Virus record (IMG/VR): IMGVR_UViG_3300021197_001472
Coordinates: 1 to 57,858 of that record
DNA length: 57,858 bases
Strand: one strand, 5' to 3'
From: a virus
Position 1 is the first letter of the stretch. Every line of letters begins with the position of its first letter. Below, piece after piece: positions 23,368 through 34,400 of this stretch. A model generated the notes under the pieces. It saw only the letters and a list, made by a program, of their open reading frames with translations. It did no database searches and was not told the DNA's origin. A program made the translations under genes and the position numbers.

Positions 23368-24924
23368 ATGGCCAGAATCCAGCAGTTACACCCAGGGAAT
23401 TACCGAAGCACAGGAAATATCGATGACGAATTTAACTCTGTAATTCGATACCTTGTCAGCGGTGAAAAGGGAGATTTCACATTAGGGGAGTTGATGTCTG
23501 TCCTGTTCGATAGCACGGGCAAACTCATAGCTCCCATTGAAATGCGATTGGATGGTTCATCAAACCTACAATACAGGGTCGGTACATACACCGACACAAC
23601 CACTGGCTGGACTACAATAGTTGCCGCTTCAGAAATCAGAGGAGCTGCGGGAGCCGATTTAGGTACAATCGAAGGCCCACTTTTTAACGGTGGGACTCTA
23701 TTTACAGCCACATCTGGTCAAACTGTGTTTTCGTACAACCACGAGACTACAGATGACCTCATGGTATTCATAGATGGTATCCTTCAAATCCCGACATCCT
23801 ACACAGGAAACACCAGCAACAATACCGTTACACTTTCGGCTGGCGCGACTACTGGCCAAAAGGTCTATATCATCAAGCTTCGGGCAAACTCCGTTTCGAA
23901 TTTTCGAAGAACCTCAGCCACTGCGACAACAAACCAAGCAGTCTTCCCGTTTGCTCACACATCTGACGAAAAAATACTCGTATTCAGAAACGGCCTGTTC
24001 CAAACAGAAGGTGGTTCAAATGATTACACGGCTTCGAGCGATCAGAACACAGTCACTTTCAATACCGCTCTAGCTCTTAACGACGAAGTCACAATCCTTA
24101 CGGTCGAGAATACAGCCAATACAAAAGTATCTGGCCTCGTAACAGCCGACGACTATCTTGATAGCAGTGGCTTCATCCCATATTCCAAACTCGCAATAAC
24201 CGCTGGACAGATTCCGCAAGACCGCGTGGCTAACCTCGCATCTCTCACGGCAAACAGAGGCAAAACATTCGTCTCAGCTTCTGCTCCCACAGGAGCAGAT
24301 GCAGTGGCTGGTAATTTCTGGATAGATACATCTACTTCTCCAGACACACCCAAGTTCCACGACGGGGTTCAATGGTTAGACTTCGCGTCTCAAACAACCA
24401 TACCAACATTTACTGTTACTGACGCATTGAAAGCCCTCCACATAAACTCATCTGGCACAGGCTTAGAGTTCAGAACCGTCGATCTATCCGCATATGTCCC
24501 TTTAAGCACAGTCGGGGCCGCAAGTGGGGTAGCCGCCCTAGACTCAACCGGACGACTGGCCGTTTCACAAATACCAACAGTTATGGCCCTAGACAGCTTA
24601 CACTTCGTTCAGTCTGGTAACACAACGAGTACAACTTCTTTTGTGATCAAGCGCATCTATGGAGAAATGGTACGCATAGACAAGATCAGCGTTAGGACAT
24701 CGAGCGGGACTTGTGACATCACATTGCAAGTCAATGGTGTGAACGTAGCTGGCTTCACCCCAATCAGTGCATCATCTACACCCGTCGAACAAAACTTGGC
24801 CAACTCTATCAGCGTAGACGCTCAAACCGTAAACGCTTCTAAGACCATTGGCTTTGAGGCATCAAACGTCTCTACCGCCGCTGACATCGAGATCGTATTG
24901 GCTGTAACAAAGGTGGCTCCTTAA
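23368..24924 (+). CDS. tail fibre protein, 518 aa
   Basis: The N-terminal about 90 residues (FTLGELMSVLFDSTGKLIAPIEMRLDGSSNLQYRVGTYTDTTTGWTTIV) parallel the fibre at 10105-11604. Two copies of a fibre repeat follow (VFSYNHETTDDLMVFIDGILQIPTSY and VFPFAHTSDEKILVFRNGLFQTEGGSNDY), common in marine phage fibres. Then NFWIDTSTSPDTPKFHDGVQWLDF and a C-terminal jelly-roll-like domain. It probably attaches to the same virion site as its paralogue and contacts the receptor. Confidence 0.82.
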   Translation: MARIQQLHPGNYRSTGNIDDEFNSVIRYLVSGEKGDFTLGELMSVLFDSTGKLIAPIEMRLDGSSNLQYRVGTYTDTTTGWTTIVAASEIRGAAGADLGTIEGPLFNGGTLFTATSGQTVFSYNHETTDDLMVFIDGILQIPTSYTGNTSNNTVTLSAGATTGQKVYIIKLRANSVSNFRRTSATATTNQAVFPFAHTSDEKILVFRNGLFQTEGGSNDYTASSDQNTVTFNTALALNDEVTILTVENTANTKVSGLVTADDYLDSSGFIPYSKLAITAGQIPQDRVANLASLTANRGKTFVSASAPTGADAVAGNFWIDTSTSPDTPKFHDGVQWLDFASQTTIPTFTVTDALKALHINSSGTGLEFRTVDLSAYVPLSTVGAASGVAALDSTGRLAVSQIPTVMALDSLHFVQSGNTTSTTSFVIKRIYGEMVRIDKISVRTSSGTCDITLQVNGVNVAGFTPISASSTPVEQNLANSISVDAQTVNASKTIGFEASNVSTAADIEIVLAVTKVAP

Positions 24925-26183
24925 TGCCTAATTTCGCTAAACAAATCGCTGGTCATGGGAGATTTGGAGATACGTTAGTCGCGCATCTCACTAAAGCACA
25001 AGCCAACACGCTTAAAAAAGCGGGTGGTGCTGGCACGATCAATCCAACTACAGGCTTACTAGAGTTCTATAAAGGAACATTAGGAAACCCAAGGCAGTCA
25101 GAAGGAAACGCTTTTACTTCAGCATTCACCAAGGCTGACGGTGGACAGCGAACTGTAGCCGATGTATTCAACAACATATCTAAAATCCAGAAAGATAATG
25201 CCCCTAAAAAAGCGGATCAAAATCAAAAGGACAGCGTGTCAAAGCAAGCACTGGCTGTTGCACACATTCTCAACTACACCGTTCCTCATTACAATGACAA
25301 AGAAGCTATGACAGGCTTCGTCTACATGGGACAAGACGGTAAAGGCCCACTTCATCCAGACACGATCGCCGAGCTTGACAATAAGTTACTAGACGTGGGG
25401 CACAGCGTACGAAGAGTTGTTATTGGTGGTGTCAATAATGATGATACAAACGAAGACATGGCTCCTCGTGATATGTCCATATTTCTACGAGCGATCGGCC
25501 CATCTGGACGATCAGGAAACCTCAAGAGAGGCACACCTCTCGTTAGCGAGGAAGAGCTTATGAGAGCGTATCAACAAATCGGGGTTATGCCTTACGAACT
25601 TGACGCCAAAATAGGACAAGGGTCATTTGATATGTACGGCTACAACACATACAAAACAGTTGGTAATAAACCTCTATCACTAGCACAACAGCAAGTAACT
25701 GCACTCACTGCTAACTACTTCAATGATCTGCTTGCAAGTAACGATGTACGCCAGTTCAAAAGTTCTGCCAACAGCGATGGTACAGGAGGTGCAAATCAAA
25801 TTAGTGACGGTGGATTGCACGGTCTGGGCATTAGTATAAATGGAGATCCGTCTCACCCATCAACGTTTTCCAACATGCAAGCTCGATTAACTAATGAGAT
25901 CGGTTTTGTTAACATGTTAAATTCAGTTCCAGCCGCTTTGAAATATGCCTATGACAATCCAGAAGGCCCACCCCTGCGACCTGATTTGGCTAAAGATCCA
26001 ATAACTGGCGAGATTGCGGATCGAGCAGATGAATCTCTACTTGGAGATTTGGGCGTAAGTTATCAAAGTTTTTCTCAAGCTCTAGCCAGCAACAACTACA
26101 ACCAATACGGAGATTTTGGCGGCAAGGGTTTTGGTCAAGGGTTTGGCACCGGATTCAATCGTGGTTATTCGATAGGCACATAG
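24924..26183 (+). CDS. virion protein with GRFGDT tag, paralogue 1, 419 aa
   Basis: Overlaps the fibre gene as TAATG. The N-terminus GHGRFGDTLVAHLTKAQANTLKKAGGAGTINPTTGLLEF is shared with the next gene. The rest includes a predicted globular middle (HYNDKEAMTGFVYMGQDGKGPLHPDTIAELDNKLLD) and a Gly-rich tail (GKGFGQGFGTGFNRGYSIGT). The GRFGDT...GTINPxTG element recurs in phage structural proteins next to tail genes. Role uncertain: tail or internal virion protein. Confidence 0.7.
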   Translation: MPNFAKQIAGHGRFGDTLVAHLTKAQANTLKKAGGAGTINPTTGLLEFYKGTLGNPRQSEGNAFTSAFTKADGGQRTVADVFNNISKIQKDNAPKKADQNQKDSVSKQALAVAHILNYTVPHYNDKEAMTGFVYMGQDGKGPLHPDTIAELDNKLLDVGHSVRRVVIGGVNNDDTNEDMAPRDMSIFLRAIGPSGRSGNLKRGTPLVSEEELMRAYQQIGVMPYELDAKIGQGSFDMYGYNTYKTVGNKPLSLAQQQVTALTANYFNDLLASNDVRQFKSSANSDGTGGANQISDGGLHGLGISINGDPSHPSTFSNMQARLTNEIGFVNMLNSVPAALKYAYDNPEGPPLRPDLAKDPITGEIADRADESLLGDLGVSYQSFSQALASNNYNQYGDFGGKGFGQGFGTGFNRGYSIGT

Positions 26184-26198
26184 GTAGGAGTGTAAGTA

Positions 26199-27689
26199 AT
26201 GACGTTCAGTACAAAAATGTTTGGCCCTGCAAGGAAAATGGCTAGACACGGTAGGTTTGGAGACACGATCCTTGCCCACATCAATCCCAAAGAAGCCGCA
26301 CTCCTTAAAGCTAGAGGTGGCAGTGGCACGATCAACCCAAAGACAGGGGCTATGGAGTTCGCAAATCGAGAAGACTTCGACGCCGACTTTTATCTAGATC
26401 AATATCAAGACGTAACTAAGGCTGGCTATGGAAGTGGAAATCCTGATGACGAAAATTTCCTAGATCCGTTTGAACACTATCAAACGTATGGTCGTTTTGA
26501 AGGGCGTTCTGGTAACGTCAACGAACAACAAGTGCAAGATCTTGGTGCATACACTGGAGCTTTTGACGAAGATTTCTACTTATCCAACAACCAAGATGTT
26601 TCAGATGCTATAGACAACGATCTACTTGGCGGTCTCTCCGCACGAGACCACTTCAACATCTTCGGACAATCTGAAAAGCGCACAACCAACCAACTTCAAC
26701 AAGATCTAAAAGAAGGTGGCTTCGGTGGACGCTTCGGTCGAAATCAGGGAATGTCATCATATGAAGACAACGTCATTGGCGGCGGCAAAAGTGACCGTGC
26801 GACAGCACGAACAAATTTTCTGGGTGGGAATACCACAGGCCGAACACCCGAAGAATTAGCCGAAATGGGGCCATTTGGAACAAACTATTTAAACCAAAAT
26901 CAAACCAATATCGCAGACAACCTAGTAGGATCTGGGGATTTCGCATACGACTTACTTGGGGGAACCGCAGGTCTTACGGCTCAACAAATTATCGATCAGC
27001 TTTCCCCTCGTAAGGACGCAGTCGACAGCGGGTTCATTGGGAACTTTGATCCGAACCTGATGACCGCATACACAAACGACTATACCGATTTCGATAACGA
27101 CGCTTCAACAAATTTCTCCGCGCCTAATACAAGTAACATCAGTCGTGGAGGTGAGGACATAACACAAATAAGGAACGCCATTCGAGGTATTGGATACGAA
27201 GGTAGATTTGGAACAGGAGAAGCTGAGACATATATAAACGACCAGCTATCAGAACTTGGCTTGACCTCTACGGGGGATTTAGCCAGAGACATCAACGCGG
27301 TTAAATCACAACAGGGTTATCAAACTAGGATTTCAGAACTTGAAGACGAGTTAGATGAGCTTCTAGCCGCTAGAAATGCTCCTCCTGTAACCACTCAGCC
27401 TTTGACAACGGGCGACACCTCAACGGGCGACATCCCAACAGATGTAAGCGTAGGGGTTCCACAGATTGCCCTTGGCTCTAATGCAGATGGAACAATCCCT
27501 TCAGCCCCAACCGCTGGACGCTTCAATGATACGACTGGCTTTCCATCGTTCAGAAGAACACGCATCAATCCATTTACGGGGGCACTTGAATACTTGCCCC
27601 CATCTACGAACTTCAGAAACGCCTTTTCTCAATCCACAGAAACACGCCCTCGTTTCTCCAGTGGTTTCGGGAACACGATCCGACTATAG
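26199..27689 (+). CDS. virion protein with GRFGDT tag, paralogue 2, 496 aa
   Basis: The N-terminal ARHGRFGDTILAHINPKEAALLKARGGSGTINPKTGAMEF matches paralogue 1. Residues about 60-170 carry two repeats of FDADFYLDQYQDVTKAGY...PFEHYQTYGRFEGR and FDEDFYLSNNQDVSDAI...ARDHFNIFGQSEKR, the YL-x-x-NxDV pattern seen in some secreted and adhesion proteins. A coiled segment lies near 390 and a Thr/Gly-rich tail ends the protein. Likely a tail or ejected structural protein. Confidence 0.7.
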   Translation: MTFSTKMFGPARKMARHGRFGDTILAHINPKEAALLKARGGSGTINPKTGAMEFANREDFDADFYLDQYQDVTKAGYGSGNPDDENFLDPFEHYQTYGRFEGRSGNVNEQQVQDLGAYTGAFDEDFYLSNNQDVSDAIDNDLLGGLSARDHFNIFGQSEKRTTNQLQQDLKEGGFGGRFGRNQGMSSYEDNVIGGGKSDRATARTNFLGGNTTGRTPEELAEMGPFGTNYLNQNQTNIADNLVGSGDFAYDLLGGTAGLTAQQIIDQLSPRKDAVDSGFIGNFDPNLMTAYTNDYTDFDNDASTNFSAPNTSNISRGGEDITQIRNAIRGIGYEGRFGTGEAETYINDQLSELGLTSTGDLARDINAVKSQQGYQTRISELEDELDELLAARNAPPVTTQPLTTGDTSTGDIPTDVSVGVPQIALGSNADGTIPSAPTAGRFNDTTGFPSFRRTRINPFTGALEYLPPSTNFRNAFSQSTETRPRFSSGFGNTIRL

Positions 27690-27698
27690 GAGTACAAA

Positions 27699-28976
27699 AT
27701 GGTATCATTCAGTAACCTGATTGACGGGGCTACAGCAGTAGCAAATCTTGTGGGCGGCTTTTCCGCAAGCAACCGCGCCGACAAAGCGGCTGGCCAATCT
27801 GAAGCTTTAACAAACGCACAACTAGAAGCTCTCTCACGACAAGAGGGAATTTTTGACTCAGGGGCAGACGCTCTTGAGATTGCATTATCCCAAATACTTG
27901 AAGCCTTTGGTGGGCGTGGCCAATATGATCCCCAATTCGTCGACGATATGGCGTCTCTTCTCTCACAGGAACGAGCCGAGGGAGAAGACCAGACCAAGTC
28001 TGAAATCCTAGGGGAACGCGTACTACAAGCTGGCAGACAACAAGATGAAATGCTTAGGGAGCTTGGCATTGCCGACGCCCTGTTCGCGCCTACAGCCGAC
28101 AATGTAGCTCCACGTAAAGAGTTCGACGTTCGCTTCAATACAAACACCTATGACAATGCCCTAAACAAACTCACTGAGATGTTCAAGGCAAACCTTGATG
28201 TATCCTCAGACAGAAATCTCAACGAAACAATGTCCAAGATGATAGCAGACAATCAGCGAAAACTTGGAGGTGCGTCCTCTGGCCAAGCAGTAGTAAATGC
28301 ACGAATGATGGCTGATGCAAAAGACGAAGCTGAGGCAAGAAACATGCTTACTGCGCTCAACATGGCCACAAACCAGTTAACAGGACTGCAAGGTCTCGAC
28401 ACGAATTTACAGAGCGGGAACATCAACGCGCAAAACGCTAATGTCGCTGGCTTAAACTACGATAAGGCTCTCCAAGATATGCTGTTCAAACAAGCCATTA
28501 CCTCAGCAGATGCTGGACAGAAATTTTCGCAAGGAGCAGCAGGTGGCGAAAGGTTAAACCAAGCCAGTGTCTTGGGTGCCCTTGCAGGTGTGAACAACTT
28601 AAACCAGAACACAGATCTAATAGACTACACAACCGCTCTTAGCACGATTGGTGCAGAGCAAGGTCTGGCAAACAATACGCTCAACACGTTACAGAATTTG
28701 GTAACCGCGCCATACAACTATCGTGTTCAAGGCCCACAAGGAATACTGAAAGGTGCCCCAGCCGCCTCAGAAAGTGCAAACAACCTTCTAACAACGTTCT
28801 CAACAGCCGCTGGTAATTCATTCAACGCCGCTGGACAGGGCATCGAGAACTTCTTCAAGGAGTCAAACTTAGGAAATACAGATGTCTCGTCCTTCTTCAA
28901 CTCCGACACTGGCAGTACAATGGCTCCTACGTTAAGAGAAAATGCGACTTATACCGATCCTTGGGGAGTAATCTAG
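27699..28976 (+). CDS. internal virion / ejection protein candidate, 425 aa
   Basis: Starts MVSFSNLIDGATAVANLVGGFSASNRADKAAGQSE, a hydrophobic Gly/Ala segment followed by long Gln/Ala-rich helices. Small phage ejectosome proteins such as T7 gp14 have this layout. It is followed immediately (next base) by the 816-aa and then the 3164-aa genes, a size ladder like T7 gp14-gp15-gp16. Assignment is by position and composition. Confidence 0.65.
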   Translation: MVSFSNLIDGATAVANLVGGFSASNRADKAAGQSEALTNAQLEALSRQEGIFDSGADALEIALSQILEAFGGRGQYDPQFVDDMASLLSQERAEGEDQTKSEILGERVLQAGRQQDEMLRELGIADALFAPTADNVAPRKEFDVRFNTNTYDNALNKLTEMFKANLDVSSDRNLNETMSKMIADNQRKLGGASSGQAVVNARMMADAKDEAEARNMLTALNMATNQLTGLQGLDTNLQSGNINAQNANVAGLNYDKALQDMLFKQAITSADAGQKFSQGAAGGERLNQASVLGALAGVNNLNQNTDLIDYTTALSTIGAEQGLANNTLNTLQNLVTAPYNYRVQGPQGILKGAPAASESANNLLTTFSTAAGNSFNAAGQGIENFFKESNLGNTDVSSFFNSDTGSTMAPTLRENATYTDPWGVI

Positions 28977-31427
28977 ATGCTTTTCGGTTTCTCTCAATTC
29001 AACGAAGGTAGACGTAAAGCCCAACAGGATTACGCTACCAAACGTACACAGAACCTTGAACACTACAAACGGTGGCGAGAGCTATTTCCTGATGCCCCTA
29101 TCTCTGACCATGAGAACCTTCTTGAAGAACTCTCCGGCGGCAGTAACTACTTACGCAACCAGTTACCTTCCATGGATGCCCTCGAACAATACGGGGCACG
29201 TCGAGATAAAGAACGTTCAATAAAGGATGCTCAGGTACAAGCCCAACAAGCAACTAGCCAGATAAATTTAAACAACAGCATTGCTAGTCTGGTCGAAAAA
29301 GACATTAATTTTAACGACACATATGAAGGGTTAAGCGAAAGAACACTATCTAAATTTACGCCAAATAGTGCTGGCTACAACATTGCAAAACGAACGCTAG
29401 AAGAATACCAGCCAACGTTCGAGAACATACGTCGCAAGAAGATGATGACAGTGTCTCAGGAGATAGCCAACAAGCTGAAAGAAGGAGCAAATCCTGACGC
29501 ACTCGCAATGTCTCTTGGCATTGAAAAATCTGACAACGTTTTCAAGCAAGGCATCTCGCTGTACGACCAAGCACAAAAGGATGACAACGAAGACAAATTC
29601 CAAAAGGCTATGACCGCTGTAAACACTAACGAAAACATACAGACGTTATTGCAATCCGGTGACGACGAAAAAATAAAACAAGCGCGAGCTTTGATATCGA
29701 ACATCGTGGGAAGTTACGGCGTTACAATGACGGCACAGATGCAAGCTCGACTTCAGCAAGGTGCAACCGTCGCAAAATCCGCTGGCTCAATTAATGCGTC
29801 AGAGAGTTTTGTAAACACTGCCGTTGGCAACGGTAATTACATGGGCAACATTGCCACTCTCATGCTGAAGAACAAACGCGTGGATGGAACCACAAACATG
29901 GACGCAGTCAAGGCTCAAGTCCTTGCTACCATGCCTTCAACCATGTCAAACGACGCCAAGGAGATTGCCTTTAAACAACTCACTGCTCTATCTCGAATAA
30001 ATATGCCACAAGCAGTGGCTAACGAAGTTAAAAAACTATCAGAGTTTTTCGACATTGCGGATGCAGACACACCAGCGAAACAGAAAGAAGCCGCAAAAAA
30101 GATGGGTGTATTCGACCCCCAACTTATTAAACTGGCTGGCGCGAAACTCGCTGAAACAAAGACAGCTAATGATTTGAAAAAAGAAGCTGAAGTTAGAAAG
30201 ACTACTTTGAATGCCAATACGATTGCCGATCTAGAATCGTTCGACATAGATAAGCGTGACCGAGCAATAACGAAAATAAAGAACGCTTACACACGAAATG
30301 GCATAAGCCATTTGTTTGACGAATCCCGTTGGGAAGAAGAAGCAGACTCTATGAACGCGAACGCAACCATTAAAATAACAGAATCTAAATTCAATGAAAT
30401 CCAGGGGGGAAATAATTTTAAAGGTGCTATCCAGCTTATGAAAGATGGAGAAGCCGAGAGAGCCATAATGCAACTAAATACATCAATTGGGCCTATGATC
30501 TCTGGGGATGCAAGACAGGATCTTTTAAACAGGTTAATCGAATCAGCAGAGGGACTGGCTGGAGTGGCGATTAACAAAGACTACGAGTCAAAAATTGATC
30601 TCGTAAGAAAATCAGCAGACAAGACGTTCGCCAAAAGACTAGAACTCGCAATCGAATCAGCAAAGGACACAGGACAGACATATGCACAATCGCTCTTTCC
30701 AAGTATACGCACCAAAGACGGGGATGATATTAAGGCTATTGAATATGGCCAATTGTTTCAGGCTGAAGTTGTCTCGCGTGGAATCATAGACCTAACAGGA
30801 ATAGCGCAACAAGCGTTCATAAATGCTGGGAAAGCCGCAAAAAATGAGAAAGATTTCAAAACTAGATTCAAGGAATTGTACAACGCCGCTTACATACAAC
30901 TAAAGGGAAAGAGTGCTGGGGAAACTCGTACTGATTTCATTACCCAATCGATTGCGGCTTTAACACTGAAACCAGAAGTAAAAGAACGCTTCAACAATAG
31001 GGTAACAGAAGTGGGTGAACAAATGAGACGTTTGCCAACCGACTTAAAACTTTTCGGACTACCTAAAACAGATCAAAACCCTAACGGAATTAACGACCCA
31101 GCCGAATGGGAAACGGTCAGAAGAGAAGAAATCCAAGATATAGAGGCCAAAATAAAATCCATCAAACGACATTTCATTCAGCCTAACCGCATGAAGTATG
31201 GTGCGTTAGATGAGGGAACAGAAGACCTCATTGAAGAACTTGAAAAAGATCTCAAGATGATAAAGAAGATGGAGAACCCTGTTCAACGAAGACTTAATGC
31301 CGAAGCGCAATATAGGCAAAGCGTAGTGAACGATCAGTTTAGGCGACAAGGTGGACAAATTGGTGGGAAGACACAAGAGAGTTTTTCAGTTCTAGGAAAC
31401 ACTCAACCTCGATTATACGGACAATAG
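28977..31427 (+). CDS. internal virion protein candidate, 816 aa
   Basis: Begins directly after the previous stop. Highly helical and charged, without recognisable catalytic motifs; consistent with a T7 gp15-like tube-forming internal virion protein. C-terminal QYRQSVVNDQFRRQGGQIGG may be a packing tail. The TAG stop overlaps a TAGGGACGAC motif. No sequence similarity to gp15 is claimed. Confidence 0.65.
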   Translation: MLFGFSQFNEGRRKAQQDYATKRTQNLEHYKRWRELFPDAPISDHENLLEELSGGSNYLRNQLPSMDALEQYGARRDKERSIKDAQVQAQQATSQINLNNSIASLVEKDINFNDTYEGLSERTLSKFTPNSAGYNIAKRTLEEYQPTFENIRRKKMMTVSQEIANKLKEGANPDALAMSLGIEKSDNVFKQGISLYDQAQKDDNEDKFQKAMTAVNTNENIQTLLQSGDDEKIKQARALISNIVGSYGVTMTAQMQARLQQGATVAKSAGSINASESFVNTAVGNGNYMGNIATLMLKNKRVDGTTNMDAVKAQVLATMPSTMSNDAKEIAFKQLTALSRINMPQAVANEVKKLSEFFDIADADTPAKQKEAAKKMGVFDPQLIKLAGAKLAETKTANDLKKEAEVRKTTLNANTIADLESFDIDKRDRAITKIKNAYTRNGISHLFDESRWEEEADSMNANATIKITESKFNEIQGGNNFKGAIQLMKDGEAERAIMQLNTSIGPMISGDARQDLLNRLIESAEGLAGVAINKDYESKIDLVRKSADKTFAKRLELAIESAKDTGQTYAQSLFPSIRTKDGDDIKAIEYGQLFQAEVVSRGIIDLTGIAQQAFINAGKAAKNEKDFKTRFKELYNAAYIQLKGKSAGETRTDFITQSIAALTLKPEVKERFNNRVTEVGEQMRRLPTDLKLFGLPKTDQNPNGINDPAEWETVRREEIQDIEAKIKSIKRHFIQPNRMKYGALDEGTEDLIEELEKDLKMIKKMENPVQRRLNAEAQYRQSVVNDQFRRQGGQIGGKTQESFSVLGNTQPRLYGQ

Positions 31428-31434
31428 GGACGAC
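31425..31434 (+). repeat. TAGGGACGAC motif before the giant gene
   Basis: Overlaps the stop of the 816-aa gene and is followed by CGTACCTCAG, which begins the hairpin described at 31436-31480. Confidence 0.6.
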
Positions 31435-31435
31435 C

Positions 31436-31480
31436 GTACCTCAGTTTCCAACGATAAATAGGTATCGGAAACTGGAGTAC
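31436..31480 (+). promoter_or_regulatory. stem-loop that buries the ribosome site of the giant gene
   Basis: Arms 31436-31449 and 31467-31480 pair over 14 positions with one G-U and one mismatch, leaving a 17-base loop. The 3' arm contains GGAG (31474-31477), the only good Shine-Dalgarno for the ATG at 31485. Folding would reduce translation of the 9.5-kb gene until the stem is opened. Confidence 0.65.
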
Positions 31481-31484
31481 CGTA

Positions 31485-34400
31485 ATGAAATTATCTGAAT
31501 CAGCTATACAGCGTTTGGCCGACATCAGGTCAAGAGCCGCCCCTCAACAATCTGGCTCTGACTATCTCTCAAACTTCGACCCCAAAACAGTCTTATCCAA
31601 TCCTCAATTCTTACAGGACGTTCGAGATGTTATGTCATCTCAAGGACAAGAGTTCGCGTCCGACGACGAGATGCTCCAAGAGTTTTTCTGGGAGAGAAAC
31701 TGGCGCGACCTAAACTTCGGTGCCGCAGTCGGAGGTGATGCTGGATACAACGCAGTAAACCGTGCAACAGATGACATCAAATCCAAGATGGGACGTATCC
31801 AACGCGTCTTCGATCAGTACCCTGCATTCTGGCAAGAAGGTGGCCGAGGCATTATCGAAGGTCTAGAAGACTCTGTACCTGCTCTGCTTCTTGCTCCAGA
31901 AAATCTGCTTCCAGGTGGTGCCGCAGTCAAAGCTGGCAGGGGTGCGTACGTTGCGGGGAAATCTGCGCTTGGTGCTGGTATAAAGGAAGGTGGTAAGTAC
32001 GGTTTGATTGCCAGTGCCCCCGTTGAATTTGGACAGAACATTGCCAATCAGCTTACCGATCTTGAATCCGAAGCACAGACTGAGTTCAGTGGGACTGAAC
32101 TAGCGACAGCAACTGCTCTTGGGGGTGTGTTTGGTGCTGGCGTTGGCGGTGTTATAGGTGGTGTAGCTGGAGCAGTTGGCGGTAAACTAGCTAAAGGTGC
32201 CCTACAAAAAATTGGCCAGTTACAAGACAGCAAGGCACAGATGCTCGATGCCGATCCCAACGCAGACACAAGTGCAATAGATGCAGAAATACAAGCCCTT
32301 CAACAAAAGAACGAGATACCTGCCGCACAGGAAGCAATTGAAGAAGAAGACTTTGTAGACACCACACCCGATCCCATAGAGCCAGATGAAGATCCTACTA
32401 TCGACCTCATGGCAGAGGCAGATGCAGAAAAATCTATTGCCCAGAATCTTTACAACGAGAACAACCTTGGCGGTATAGACAAACGCCTCGACAAGAGTGC
32501 CCTGAAAGATCCTGAAGTTAAGGAGTCTTTTAAGCAAGCCAAGGTCGCAATGAACAAGGCTGGAATATACAGGCAGGTAGCCCGAACACAAAAGGCAATC
32601 GAAGAGATAGATCGTAAACTTGAAACTGAAACAAACCAGAAAAAGCAATACGCGCTTGAACAAGAAAAGATCGATCTCGAAGTAAACTACGGGGCCGTAC
32701 TTGAATATGTGAAACGTGGACAGGCAGAAGAACTTGAAGACGCAGTCAATACAATGGCTGAGAACCAATACCGGAGAGACGAGAATCAACTCATGCTCGA
32801 TCTCGACGATCCTGATGCACCGAAAAAAGAGACTGCTGCTGAAACTGATCCAGAGCCTACCGCTCCTGAGCCTGAGCCTGAGCCAGTAGACGCATTGGAA
32901 GCACGTTACGCAGAGATGGCTAACGTGAACAATGCAGTCGATACAATCGAGAGCCTAAACCTTGAACCAGAACAACTTGCCTCACTGGAAGACAACCCAG
33001 AGATAATGCGTGAAATGCTTACTGGCCTTAATCAAGGTGTGGAAGGATACACCGTACCAGATCTCTCTAAAGTTTTTGCCAAGCTCAGAGGCACAGACGA
33101 GCCAGAAGTTCTTGAAGCTCCAACAGGCGTCACTGCTCAGTCTTTCAAAACCCGATTGGCTAAATCGGTCACATCGAAGATGGACTTGGATGCACTCAGC
33201 CAAGGCACCCGTCAATCATTTATGACTGACTTAGAAAAGTTCGTAGACCGACTCTCTATCCAGAAAGAAAAGACACCATCTTTCAAGATGATGGACTCTC
33301 TGCGTGAGCTTGCCGAACTTGAATACCAACGTCTCATCGAAATGGATGAAGGCCGACGTGAGGGCGGTCAATCATTCCTTGGAAGAGACGACACCTTTTT
33401 CAACAACGAAGAAGGCCGTAGGCAAGCTGGCCTTGGCAAAGCGGAAAGAAAAGCTACACGCAAAGACATCACAGAAGCCGCTGGTTTGAAGGCCCGTGCA
33501 GAACAGAATAAAGCTGAGAACGAAGCCCTCAAGGGTAAGGATGCTGACGACACTTCCAAATATAAAGACACGACCATTAGTGCCATCATGTCTACAGGTC
33601 GCAAACTACCCAATGGTAATCAGCGTTACCGAAAAGGTGACCGTGTCACCTACAACGCAGACACTAAAAAATTCACCATCGAGAAGATGTCAAAGCGACG
33701 AGGCTCCAAGGTGGCTACGCCTACTGAAGCTCTTGCAAGTATTGACGACAGTAAGGAATTTGCTGAAGCACTCGTACAACTCGTCTCTGATGGAAAGCTA
33801 GATCCATCTGCCATAGGTGAAATACAGGCACAACGCCGCGCACGATTGGCTGGTGCAAAGGAAGAAGTTGCTCCAACCGCCGCAACCGAAGAGGTTGCCC
33901 CCGCTGTTTCAACAGATACACCCGTTGAAACGACTACAGCTTCCTCGACCATGCCCCAAATACCTGATGGCCGTGTACATGCCATAAGACGCAAGAATCC
34001 AAAAAGTAAAGTTCACAAATACGAACACAGAATGCTTGGCAAGAACCAAACATCCTACGATCAGCTATACGGAAAGAGCGACCCCTCTGGCTGGGAACGT
34101 GGGCACGTAAGCATCGACGACAATCCATTCAGAGGCAAGGTGAATTTCGTGCCACTTGGCGAAGAAGCCGTGGAAGATACTGTTACTGCCGCCATAGAGA
34201 ATCCCCCGCTACCAGCCAAAGACATTCCAACAATCGAGAAGCTCCGACAAGACCCCTTGAACGACGTTAACTACATAGAAGTTGCTGGATTAGAGGGTTC
34301 CCCGTTCGAAGAGAACTTGGTTGATTTTGACAAAAGAATTAAAAAGATAGAGGATTTATACAGCGTTCTTCCAGAGTATAAAGCTTCCGAGCAAACGCGA

